DNA of 64,000 nt from positions 1,519,501 to 1,583,500 of the forward strand of contig CP066886.1 of NCBI GenBank assembly GCA_016745315.1, given 5' to 3'. The notes under the pieces were generated by a model. The model was given only the letters and a program-made list of their open reading frames with translations, was not told the DNA's origin and ran no database searches. How positions within the stretch are numbered: the first letter of the stretch is position 1; each line of letters begins with the position of its first letter. Of this stretch, positions 17,164 through 25,939 are shown one piece after another. The stretch comes from Arthrospira sp. PCC 9108 (GTDB taxonomy: Bacteria > Cyanobacteriota > Cyanobacteriia > Cyanobacteriales > Microcoleaceae). The position numbers and the translations under genes were made by a program.

Positions 17164-20100
17164 ATTTTAGTTCTTCGCGCCACTCCTCAGAAAATAGGGG
17201 GCATTGTTGTCGCCATTGCTCAAAGCCGCTGACGGTGGTTTCTCGGAGCCACTTTTGAGCCCCTTGCAGGGATTGGGCGAGTTGACCCGGTTGTTGTTGC
17301 AGCAGTTCGTAGGTTCTAATCAGCAGCAGGGCGGTAGAAACCTCATTGACGGACCAGAGGCTAACCAGGACGCTAGGGCTACCCGCCAGGATAAAGCCAC
17401 TGGAGAGGCTGATATATTCGTCGGTTGTGTCTAGGGCGACTTGTCCGGTTTCGCAGGCGGAAAGGGTGACCAGGCTGCAATTGTTGAGGTTCAGGTTGGC
17501 GATGATGTTTTCGAGGGTGAGAACGCCATCGGCAAGTTGTAAGCCAGAGTCTAGGGGGGAGTTAGGGTTAAAGGAGGCGTGACAGGAGAAGAACAGGTGA
17601 TGGATTTGGCTGAGGAGTTCCTGGCGTTGTTTGTCCAGGAGTTTGGCGGTAGTGGCATTTTTCCCCGCGAGGGTGTTCCGGTCAGGGAAGAGGGTGCGGA
17701 TGATTTCGATTTGTACATCAGCCCAGTCCAGGTCTTTGGTAGGGTTTTGGATGGCGAAGAGGCGGTTAAAGTGGGGGCGTGAGCGATTTTGGGCTTGTTG
17801 CAGCAGTTGGCAGTTGGGGGCGTAGGTGACTCCTTTGGGGAACAGGTCTTGTAGGAATTTGCCCTCACCCTCTCCTGTGGCAACGGGTAAGGCATGAAGG
17901 GGGAACAGGTGCAGGTAACGGTGAGGGATGAGGATGAGTTTTTTACAGTTGGGGAAGTTGTTAAACAGGTTCGCCAGGATTTCATCGAGATGCAGGATTG
18001 GGGCGAGGGTTTCTAGGCGTTCCGCAAGGGGATTTTGCCAGATGTCTTGAGCTTCTTTGAGCAGACGTTCTGCTTGTTGTTGTTCAGGTTCTGTTTGGGC
18101 TGCTTGTAAGGCTTCTATCGCTTTTTGTAGGGATTCTTTGGCCTGATAGTAGGCGTTTAAATAGTTGTTTCGCCAGTCGCCTAATTGTTCTAAGTCTTCC
18201 TCGGAAGATGTCCAGAGGTTGAGACTTTCGGCGGTGAGGGTGAAGGTGAGGAATTTACCGGGCAGGATGTACCATTCCAAAATGGCGGTTTCTTCATCCA
18301 GTAACTCTTGCATCGCCTCGAAATGCAGGGGTTTGTAGGGTTCGAGTTCCTGCTTTTCTTGCCGCAATAGGTTGAGGCGGCTATAGTCTGGGTTCTCCTC
18401 ATCTTGCAGGCGGCGGTCTTCGTGGTTAATAGCGATTTTGAGGGATTGCAACTGTTGGCGGATGTTCTCGGGAATCACGCCCCCCGGATATGCATCACGG
18501 GTAGCCATGAGTTCGACCAAGTTACGGGCTTTACTACGGTCTACATATTCAATAGCATCCTGGTATCGACCCAACTCTAGGCACACTTCCACCATACCGC
18601 GATAAACTCGGTTCCATTCTTCATTAAAGTTGCGTTTATAGCCCTGACTATCGGCTCCAGTTTCCCCCCGCAGATATTCCACCCGTTCCAGGGCTTCTTG
18701 AAAGCTACGGTAGGCATTTCCTAGGGCTTGTTGTTTCTGGGTGGAACTGTTTCCAGCTAGGCGAGATTGAGCTTGGTAGGCAAAACCCAAGTTATTCAAA
18801 GTCCTTGCTAAGTCGCGGGCTAACCCCAACCGCCGACTAATTTCTGCTGCTTCATCCAAGGCGGCGATCGCACTTTCGAGATGGGCTGCCGGGTTGATGC
18901 CCATTTCAGCTTGGGTGCTGCGGGCGTTTCCGAGGTTAGTCAGGGTAGCGGAGAGGTCTTTGTCTAACCCCAACCGCCGCCGAATCTCTGCGGCTTCATC
19001 GTAGGCGGCGATCGCACTTTCGAGATGGGCTGCCGGGTTGATGCCCATTTCAGCTTGGGTGCTGCGGGCATTTCCGAGGTTAGTCAGGGTAGCGGAGAGG
19101 TCTTTGTCTAACCCCAACCGCCGCCGAATCTCTGCGGCTTCATCGTAGGCGGCGATCGCACTTTCGAGATGGGCTGCCGGGTTGATGCCCATTTCAGCTT
19201 GGGTGAGGCGGGCATTTCCGAGGTTATTCAGGGTAGAGGAGAGGTCTTTGTCTAACCCCAACCGCCGCCGAATCTCTGCGGCTTCATCGTAGGCGGCGAT
19301 CGCACTTTCGAGATGGGCTGCCGGGTTGATGCCCATTTCAGCTTGGGTGAGGCGGGCATTTCCGAGGTTATTCAGGGTAGAGGAGAGGTCTTTGTCTAAC
19401 CCCAACCGCCGCCGAATCTCTGCGGCTTCGTCGTAGGCGGCGATCGCACTTTCGAGATGGGCTGCCGGGTTGATGCCCATTTCAGCTTGGGTGAGGCGGG
19501 CAACTCCGAGGTTATTCAGGGTAGAGGAGAGGTCTTTGTCTAACCCCAACCGCCGCCGAATCCCTGCGGCTTCGTCGTAGGCGGCGATCGCACTTTCGAG
19601 ATGGGCGGCGGGGTTGATGCCCATTTCAGCTTGGGTGCTGCGGGCAACTCCGAGGTTATTCAGGGTAGAGGAGAGGTCTTTGTCTAACCCCAACCGCCGC
19701 CGAATCCCTGCGGCTTCATCGTAGGCAGTAATTGCACTTTCGAGATGGGCTGCCGGGTTGATGCCCATTTCAGCTTGGGTGAGGCGGGCAACTCCGAGGT
19801 TAGTCAGGGTAGAGGAGAGGTCTTTGTCTAACTCCAACCGCCGCATAATCTCTGCGGCTTCATCGTAGGCGGCGATCGCACTTTCGAGATGGGCTGCCGG
19901 GTTGATGCCCATTTCAGCTTGGGTGAGGCGGGCAGAACCGAGGTTATTCAGGGTTCTGGAGAGGTCTTTGTCTAACCCCAACCGCCGACTAATCCCTGCG
20001 GCTTCATCGTAGGCGGCGATCGCACTTTCGAGATGGGCGGCGGGGTTGATGCCCATTTCAGCTTGGGTGAGGCGGGCAGAACCGAGGTTATTCAGGGTTC

Positions 20101-21382
20101 TGGAGAGGTCTTTGTCTAACCCCAACCGCCGACTAATCCCTGCGGCTTCATCGTAGGCGGCGATCGCACTTTCGAGATGGGCTGCCGGGTTGATGCCCAT
20201 TTCAGCTTGGGTGCGGCGGGCATTTCCGAGGTTAGTCAGGGTAGAGGAGAGGTCTTTGTCTAACTCCAACCGCCGCCGAATCTCTGCCGCTTCATCGTAG
20301 GCGGCGATCGCACTTTCGAGATGGGCTGCCGGGTTGATGCCCATTTCAGCTTGGGTGCGGCGGGCAACTCCGAGGCTATTCAGGGTAGAGGAGAGGTCTT
20401 TGTCTAACCCCAACCGCCGCCGAATCTCTGCCGCTTCATCGTAGGCGGCGATCGCACTTTCGAGATGGGCTGCCGGGTTGATGCCCATTTCAGCTTGGGT
20501 GCGGCGGGCAACTCCGAGGCTATTCAGGGTAGAGGAGAGGTCTTTGTCTAACCCCAACCGCCGCCGAATCTCTGCCGCTTCATCGTAGGCGGCGATCGCA
20601 CTTTCGAGATGGGCTGCCGGGTTGATGCCCATTTCAGCTTGGGTGCGGCGGGCAACTCCGAGGTTAGTCAGGGTAGAGGAGAGGTCTTTGTCTAACCCCA
20701 ACCGCCGCATAATCCCTGCGGCTTCATCGTAGGCAGTAATTGCCCTTTCGAGATGGGCTGCCGGGTTGATGCCCATCTCGGCTTGGGTGAGGCGGGCAAC
20801 TCCGAGGTTATTCAGGGTTTGCGCCCGTCCTTCGGGACTATAGATTCCTAGATCTAACACCACCCCATAGCCGCGAATCGCAATCTCTAACGCTTCCGCA
20901 TACCGACCATAGGGGAATTGTCGAATACTGATGCAGGTATTTTCAACTAAGCCTGCCACCCCTTCAGCTTGGCCGGGATTCTGAGCCAGAACTCCTTGCA
21001 CAAACTGGGCAATCACATCCCCTAGGTTCGGAACAATCAACCCCATATTTTGCCGCATCACCTGATGGACTGCCGCTGTGTCGCCCTGTATTTGCGCTTG
21101 CAGCATTTGTTGCCAAAATTGTCCTAATGCCGCTTGCTGATTTCCGCCAGTCCCCTGCTGCGCCAAATACGCCCCCACCTGTTGCGCCACATTCCGCAAG
21201 AACCCTGCATTATTCTCTTGTCCCGCTTGCTGCAACTGTGCCGCCACCAACTCGCACACCTGCACAAACCCCTCATCCACCAACTCCCGATGACCGTTGA
21301 GGACATCATTTTCTTCCCCACCCGGACATTCCAGGAGTTCTTGAATCAGGGAGAGATAAGCCTGCGATCGTTGTTCATCCAT
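17045..21382 (-). CDS. TPR-CHAT caspase-like protease with 14 near-identical repeats
   Basis: This 1445-residue protein has three parts. Residues 1-200 are helical with no named domain. Residues 201-872 are 14 tandem 48-residue TPR-like repeats (unit AEMGINPAAHLESAI... ending SLGVARRTQ), near-identical at DNA level with a 144-bp period. The C-terminal part from about 1110 is a CHAT domain (caspase family, HetF-type). The catalytic pair is H1268 in FFSCHASF and C1310 in TLSACETG, followed by LAGSPSVLVSLWSV and the terminal PYHWAAFCIVGQG typical of CHAT. No signal peptide or membrane segment is seen. Related TPR-CHAT proteins act as proteases triggered through the TPR part. It leads a three-gene run with overlapping partners. 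Confidence 0.92.
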   Translation of the reverse strand: MDEQRSQAYLSLIQELLECPGGEENDVLNGHRELVDEGFVQVCELVAAQLQQAGQENNAGFLRNVAQQVGAYLAQQGTGGNQQAALGQFWQQMLQAQIQGDTAAVHQVMRQNMGLIVPNLGDVIAQFVQGVLAQNPGQAEGVAGLVENTCISIRQFPYGRYAEALEIAIRGYGVVLDLGIYSPEGRAQTLNNLGVARLTQAEMGINPAAHLERAITAYDEAAGIMRRLGLDKDLSSTLTNLGVARRTQAEMGINPAAHLESAIAAYDEAAEIRRRLGLDKDLSSTLNSLGVARRTQAEMGINPAAHLESAIAAYDEAAEIRRRLGLDKDLSSTLNSLGVARRTQAEMGINPAAHLESAIAAYDEAAEIRRRLELDKDLSSTLTNLGNARRTQAEMGINPAAHLESAIAAYDEAAGISRRLGLDKDLSRTLNNLGSARLTQAEMGINPAAHLESAIAAYDEAAGISRRLGLDKDLSRTLNNLGSARLTQAEMGINPAAHLESAIAAYDEAAEIMRRLELDKDLSSTLTNLGVARLTQAEMGINPAAHLESAITAYDEAAGIRRRLGLDKDLSSTLNNLGVARSTQAEMGINPAAHLESAIAAYDEAAGIRRRLGLDKDLSSTLNNLGVARLTQAEMGINPAAHLESAIAAYDEAAEIRRRLGLDKDLSSTLNNLGNARLTQAEMGINPAAHLESAIAAYDEAAEIRRRLGLDKDLSSTLNNLGNARLTQAEMGINPAAHLESAIAAYDEAAEIRRRLGLDKDLSATLTNLGNARSTQAEMGINPAAHLESAIAAYDEAAEIRRRLGLDKDLSATLTNLGNARSTQAEMGINPAAHLESAIAALDEAAEISRRLGLARDLARTLNNLGFAYQAQSRLAGNSSTQKQQALGNAYRSFQEALERVEYLRGETGADSQGYKRNFNEEWNRVYRGMVEVCLELGRYQDAIEYVDRSKARNLVELMATRDAYPGGVIPENIRQQLQSLKIAINHEDRRLQDEENPDYSRLNLLRQEKQELEPYKPLHFEAMQELLDEETAILEWYILPGKFLTFTLTAESLNLWTSSEEDLEQLGDWRNNYLNAYYQAKESLQKAIEALQAAQTEPEQQQAERLLKEAQDIWQNPLAERLETLAPILHLDEILANLFNNFPNCKKLILIPHRYLHLFPLHALPVATGEGEGKFLQDLFPKGVTYAPNCQLLQQAQNRSRPHFNRLFAIQNPTKDLDWADVQIEIIRTLFPDRNTLAGKNATTAKLLDKQRQELLSQIHHLFFSCHASFNPNSPLDSGLQLADGVLTLENIIANLNLNNCSLVTLSACETGQVALDTTDEYISLSSGFILAGSPSVLVSLWSVNEVSTALLLIRTYELLQQQPGQLAQSLQGAQKWLRETTVSGFEQWRQQCPLFSEEWREELKYDFAQMGQNEEEGTNSRPYQSPYHWAAFCIVGQGEQDNG
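18767..20782 (-). repeat. 144-bp coding tandem repeat encoding the TPR array
   Basis: Fourteen in-frame copies of a 144-bp unit make up residues 201-872 of the CHAT protein. Differences between copies are few and are shared by neighbouring copies (for example two GISRRLGLDKDLSRTLNNLG copies in a row, two ATLTNLGNARSTQ copies in a row), the pattern left by recent tandem duplication or gene conversion. The period is a multiple of three, so gain or loss of copies keeps the frame. Confidence 0.93.
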
Positions 21383-21898
21383 AGCGGCGCACCAGGAGAC
21401 AGCCCCCCCATTTTACCCCCTTGCCTACCCTCAGAAACCGGGTTAATTTCTTAAATTTTTATTAAGGAATCGCTATCCTGCCATAAACTGGGTTTTTTTG
21501 CCCCGACCTGCTGCTATTTGAGGGATTTTACCTGCAAAATTCCGCTACATTCCCGTTAAAATAGATGGCATCCAACCCATGGAATTACCCCCTGATGGCA
21601 CTGACCGGAATCACCCCAGAGGGAACCGCAACTATTCCCCCATAAATTATGGAATGGCTGCCATGAAAACCAGGCGATCGCATTAATATCGCCATTGACC
21701 CGCTATGGCAAAGTCTATTTATAACCCGCCCCCAAAGCGGCTAAAATTGATGTCGGAACCGGCTCGGGCTGTCTCTCTTACCCAGACAGAAAACCGGTTT
21801 CTTTAGCATCAATGAAAGAAGCGATCGCTCAAGGTGCGATCGCCTAATTTGTATACCTGAATTTGTGGGGTGTCGCTTGGCTTTACCCAACCTACGAC
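21383..21898. other. Intergenic stretch upstream of the CHAT gene, no gene seen
   Basis: About 515 bp lie between the start of the CHAT gene and the stop of the PIN toxin. The part near 21383-21550 should hold the promoter of the CHAT set and contains two degenerate CCGGGTT/AACTGGGTTT repeat pieces. The middle has several HIP1 sites and short broken frames, but nothing I can assign. A single array-B-type unit occupies its right end. Confidence 0.6.
21833..21896. repeat. Solitary array-B repeat unit next to the PIN toxin stop
   Basis: GCGATCGCCTAATTTGTATA followed by the hairpin (...TGTCGCTTGGCTTTACCCAA...) is the same 78-bp unit that is repeated about 37 times on the other side of the toxin-antitoxin pair. 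One base differs in the hairpin (GTGGGGTG for GTTGGGTG). The toxin gene ends 3 bp beyond it. Confidence 0.88.
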
Positions 21899-22339
21899 TC
21901 ACGCCTCCAACTCACTGACTAACAAAATCTTTAACTCCGCTATGGGCTTTAGTTGAGCATCATTAGTCAAAAATGCCTGACAGCCAGCATTTAATGCCGT
22001 TGCAATCTGAAAAGCATCTGGTAGTTGCAGATTGTAGCGGACTCTAACCCTTGCCGCCTCACGAGCGATCGTTAGGTTATTCTCCAGAAACAGCACATCA
22101 TCCCGTGTGAAAATAGCCACATAGGCTTGTTCTAAATTTGTTAAGCCCATCTGTAACGCACCCACTAAACACTCGGCAACCGTCACCGATCCCACTACTG
22201 GTGTAATCTCAGACTCTAATCGCTCAAATATTGGATCGACCCGATCAACAAAGCTAGGATTCCTTTCTACAAAGTAAATGACCGGAGCTGTATCTAAAAA
22301 TAACCGAGATACTCCTGCTAGTGCTGCATCAATTTTCAT
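21899..22339 (-). CDS. PIN-domain toxin (VapC-like ribonuclease)
   Basis: The 146-residue protein has the four acidic residues of a PIN nuclease in the right places: D16 in RLFLDTAPV, E56 in VTVAECLVG, D108 in LPDAFQIATAL and D127 in FLTNDAQL. VapC-type toxins cleave tRNA or rRNA and are held inactive by a cognate antitoxin. Its ATG at 22339 overlaps the antitoxin stop by one base (TAATG), the usual coupling of antitoxin-first modules. The RNA target cannot be read from sequence. Confidence 0.88.
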   Translation of the reverse strand: MKIDAALAGVSRLFLDTAPVIYFVERNPSFVDRVDPIFERLESEITPVVGSVTVAECLVGALQMGLTNLEQAYVAIFTRDDVLFLENNLTIAREAARVRVRYNLQLPDAFQIATALNAGCQAFLTNDAQLKPIAELKILLVSELEA

Positions 22340-22587
22340 TATTCGCCTCGCAATACCTGGCTCCGATGCTCATCTGCTTCTCTGCGGGTGCGTGAAACCC
22401 AATCTTGAGCATCTTCTCCCATCATTGGATAAGGAGCCATCCCTTTTAAATCAGCCCATCGAGGCTTTGCTGTGACGACCTCCTCGGACTTTTTAAGCCC
22501 CTGTGCAATCTGCCTAATCAACTCTAACCGATCTTCCGGGCTTAGTTGATCGACTTGCTGCAATAGTTGTTGTAGTAAAGGACTCAT
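22339..22587 (-). CDS. Antitoxin of the PIN toxin
   Basis: The small protein directly upstream of the PIN toxin has 82 residues from ATG 22587; an in-frame TTG at 22605 is less likely. It begins with a helical, possibly dimerising or DNA-binding segment (SPLLQQLLQQVDQLSPEDRL). It ends with a charged tail (WVSRTRREADEHRSQVLRGE) of the kind that wraps into VapC active sites. The family is not certain; it is not an obvious AbrB or RHH protein. Autoregulation is expected from the class, but no operator was identified because repeat array B begins about 80 bp upstream. Confidence 0.75.
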   Translation of the reverse strand: MSPLLQQLLQQVDQLSPEDRLELIRQIAQGLKKSEEVVTAKPRWADLKGMAPYPMMGEDAQDWVSRTRREADEHRSQVLRGE

Positions 22588-22664
22588 AAACCCAACCCCC
22601 GCCAATTTTCCGGCATCGCTGGCTCTAGTCTACCACTTTCGACTCCTGACTCCTTAGCTATAAG

Positions 22665-25600
22665 TTGGTTGGACCGAATGCAATGCAACCCAACATCTTA
22701 CCCGGATTTGTTGGGTGTCGCTTGGCTTTACCCAACCTACGAACTTGAGAAATGGGGAGCGATCGCCTAATTTGTATACCTGAATTTGTTGGGTGTCGCT
22801 TGGCTTTACCCAACCTACGAACTTGAGAAATGGGGAGCGATCGCCTAATTTGTATACCCGGATTTGTTGGGTGTCGCTTCGCTTTACCCAACCTACGAAC
22901 TTGAGAAATGGGGAGCGATCGCCTATTTGTATACCTGAATTTGTTGGGTGTCGCTTCGCTTTACCCAACCTACGAACTTGAGAAATGGGGAGCGATCGCC
23001 TAATTTGTATACCTGAATTTGTTGGGTGTCGCTTGGCTTTACCCAACCTACGAACTTGAGAAATGGGGAGCGATCGCCTAATTTGTATACCCGGATTTGT
23101 TGGGTGTCGCTTCGCTTTACCCAACCTACGAACTTGAGAAATGGGGAGCGATCGCCTAATTTGTATACCTGAATTTGTTGGGTGTCGCTTCGCTTTACCC
23201 AACCTACGAACTTGAGAAATGGGGAGCGATCGCCTAATTTGTATACCTGAATTTGTTGGGTGTCGCTTCGCTTTACCCAACCTACGAACTACGAACTTGA
23301 GAAATGGGGAGGCGATCGCCTATTTGTATACCTGAATTTGTTGGGTGTCGCTTGGCTTTACCCAACCTACGAACTACGAACTTGAGAAATGGGGAGCGAT
23401 CGCCTAATTTGTATACCCGGATTTGTTGGGTGTCGCTTCGCTTTACCCAACCTACGAACTTGAGAAATGGGGAGCGATCGCCTAATTTGTATACCTGAAT
23501 TTGTTGGGTGTCGCTTGGCTTTACCCAACCTACGAACTTGAGAAATGGGGAGGCGATCGCCTAATTTGTATACCTGAATTTGTTGGGTGTCGCTTGGCTT
23601 TACCCAACCTACGAACTTGAGAAATGGGGAGCGATCGCCTAATTTGTATACCCGGATTTGTTGGGTGTCGCTTCGCTTTACCCAACCTACGAACTTGAGA
23701 AATGGGGAGCGATCGCCTAATTTGTATACCCGGATTTGTTGGGTGTCGCTTCGCTTTACCCAACCTACGAACTTGAGAAATGGGGAGCGATCGCCTAATT
23801 TGTATACCTGAATTTGTTGGGTGTCGCTTCGCTTTACCCAACCTACGAACTAAACTGAGAAATGGGGAGCGATCGCCTAATTTGTATACCTGAATTTGTT
23901 GGGTGTCGCTTCGCTTTACCCAACCTACGAACTACGAACTTGAGAAATGGGGAGCGATCGCCTAATTTGTATACCTGAATTTGTTGGGTGTCGCTTGGCT
24001 TTACCCAACCTACGAACTACGAACTTGAGAAATGGGGAGCGATCGCCTAATTTGTATACCCGGATTTGTTGGGTGTCGCTTCGCTTTACCCAACCTACGA
24101 ACTTGAGAAATGGGGAGCGATCGCCTAATTTGTATACCTGAATTTGTTGGGTGTCGCTTGGCTTTACCCAACCTACGAACTTGAGAAATGGGGAGGCGAT
24201 CGCCTAATTTGTATACCTGAATTTGTTGGGTGTCGCTTGGCTTTACCCAACCTACGAACTTGAGAAATGGGGAGCGATCGCCTAATTTGTATACCCGGAT
24301 TTGTTGGGTGTCGCTTCGCTTTACCCAACCTACGAACTTGAGAAATGGGGAGCGATCGCCTAATTTGTATACCCGAATTTGTTGGGTGTCGCTTCGCTTT
24401 ACCCAACCTACGAACTTGAGAAATGGGGAGCGATCGCCTAATTTGTATACCTGAATTTGTTGGGTGTCGCTTCGCTTTACCCAACCTACGAACTTGAGAA
24501 ATGGGGAGCGATCGCCTATTTGTATACCTGAATTTGTTGGGTGTCGCTTCGCTTTACCCAACCTACGAACTTGAGAAATGGGGAGCGATCGCCTAATTTG
24601 TATACCTGAATTTGTTGGGTGTCGCTTCGCTTTACCCAACCTACGAACTTGAGAAATGGGGAGCGATCGCCTATTTGTATACCTGAATTTGTTGGGTGTC
24701 GCTTCGCTTTACCCAACCTACGAACTTGAGAAATGGGGAGCGATCGCCTATTTGTATACCTGAATTTGTTGGGTGTCGCTTCGCTTTACCCAACCTACGA
24801 ACTTGAGAAATGGGGAGCGATCGCCTATTTGTATACCTGAATTTGTTGGGTGTCGCTTCGCTTTACCCAACCTACGAACTTGAGAAATGGGGAGCGATCG
24901 CCTAATTTGTATACCCGGATTTGTTGGGTGTCGCTTCGCTTTACCCAACCTACGAACTTGAGAAATGGGGAGCGATCGCCTAATTTGTATACCCGGATTT
25001 GTTGGGTGTCGCTTCGCTTTACCCAACCTACGAACTTGAGAAATGGGGAGCGATCGCCTATTTGTATACCTGAATTTGTTGGGTGTCGCTTCGCTTTACC
25101 CAACCTACGAACTTGAGAAATGGGGAGCGATCGCCTATTTGTATACCTGAATTTGTTGGGTGTCGCTTCGCTTTACCCAACCTACGAACTTGAGAAATGG
25201 GGAGCGATCGCCTATTTGTATACCTGAATTTGTTGGGTGTCGCTTGGCTTTACCCAACCTACGAACTACGAACTTGAGAAATGGGGAGCGATCGCCTATT
25301 TGTATACCTGAATTTGTTGGGTGTCGCTTCGCTTTACCCAACCTACGAACTTGAGAAATGGGGAGCGATCGCCTATTTGTATACCTGAATTTGTTGGGTG
25401 TCGCTTCGCTTTACCCAACCTACGAACTACGAACTTGAGAAATGGGGAGCGATCGCCTATTTGTATACCTGAATTTGTTGGGTGTCGCTTCGCTTTACCC
25501 AACCTACGAACTTGAGAAATGGGGAGCGATCGCCTATTTGTATACCTGAATTTGTTGGGTGTCGCTTCGCTTTACCCAACCTACGAACTACGAACTTGAG

Positions 25601-25674
25601 AAATGGGGAGCGATCGCCTAATTTGTATACCTGAATTTGTTGGGTGTCGCTTCGCTTTACCCAACCTACGACTA
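22665..25674. repeat. Tandem hairpin-repeat array B, about 37 units of 77-84 bp
   Basis: Each unit contains CTTGAGAAATGGGGAGCGAT followed by CGCCTAATTTGTATAC and the hairpin GTTGGGT...ACCCAAC, then CTACGAA. I counted about 37 GCGATCGC sites. Variants alternate: CCTGAAT or CCCGGAT, CTTCGCT or CTTGGCT, TAATTTG or TATTTG, and an optional ACTACGA insert. A block of about 8 units is repeated at a 643-bp offset (23304 onward matches 23947 onward), and a 161-bp two-unit block repeats near 25135-25500. The array fills the space between the divergent antitoxin and homoserine dehydrogenase genes. Open frames through it are periodic artefacts. Confidence 0.95.
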
Positions 25675-25939
25675 CGACTAGAAACCCGGTTTCTTTACCC
25701 CCCAGGGAGAAACTGGGTTTCTTTACCCCTAGGTATTTCCCATTAGGTAGCCAATATGTGAAAGGTTGTTGATGTGGATTATTATAGTTTAAAATGGTGG
25801 CGATCGCCCTCACTAGATCTGACTGCGGCGTAGCCGGCGCGTGGCTTTGGGACTCCCATATAAAGAACCCGGCGGAAAGGCTCCGGTGTTATTTTGTGTC
25901 AAAATGGTTGATAGAAGTGTTGATGGATAGGTTGAAATC
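25675..25939. promoter_or_regulatory. Region upstream of homoserine dehydrogenase with two GGTTTCT hairpin repeats
   Basis: After array B comes AGAAACCCGGTTTCTTTACC, then AGAAACTGGGTTTCTTTACC about 10 bp on, two copies of a dispersed hairpin also seen near 15300 and 51902. The remaining 200 bp up to the GTG of hom should carry its promoter. No operator or riboswitch fold was recognised, and no gene is seen. Confidence 0.55.

Noticed and set aside
17551..17985. 144-residue minus-strand frame and others inside the CHAT gene
   Set aside because: They are out-of-frame shadows of the CHAT domain, which has clear catalytic motifs in the other frame.
22665..25674. Possible CRISPR array
   Set aside because: There are no unique spacers: the whole 78-bp unit is repeated, and no cas gene is in the window.
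22654..25813. Open frames up to 209 residues, such as repeated GKAKRHPTNSGIQIRR
   Set aside because: They exist because the 78-bp unit is a multiple of three; reading shifts frame where units are 77 or 84 bp.
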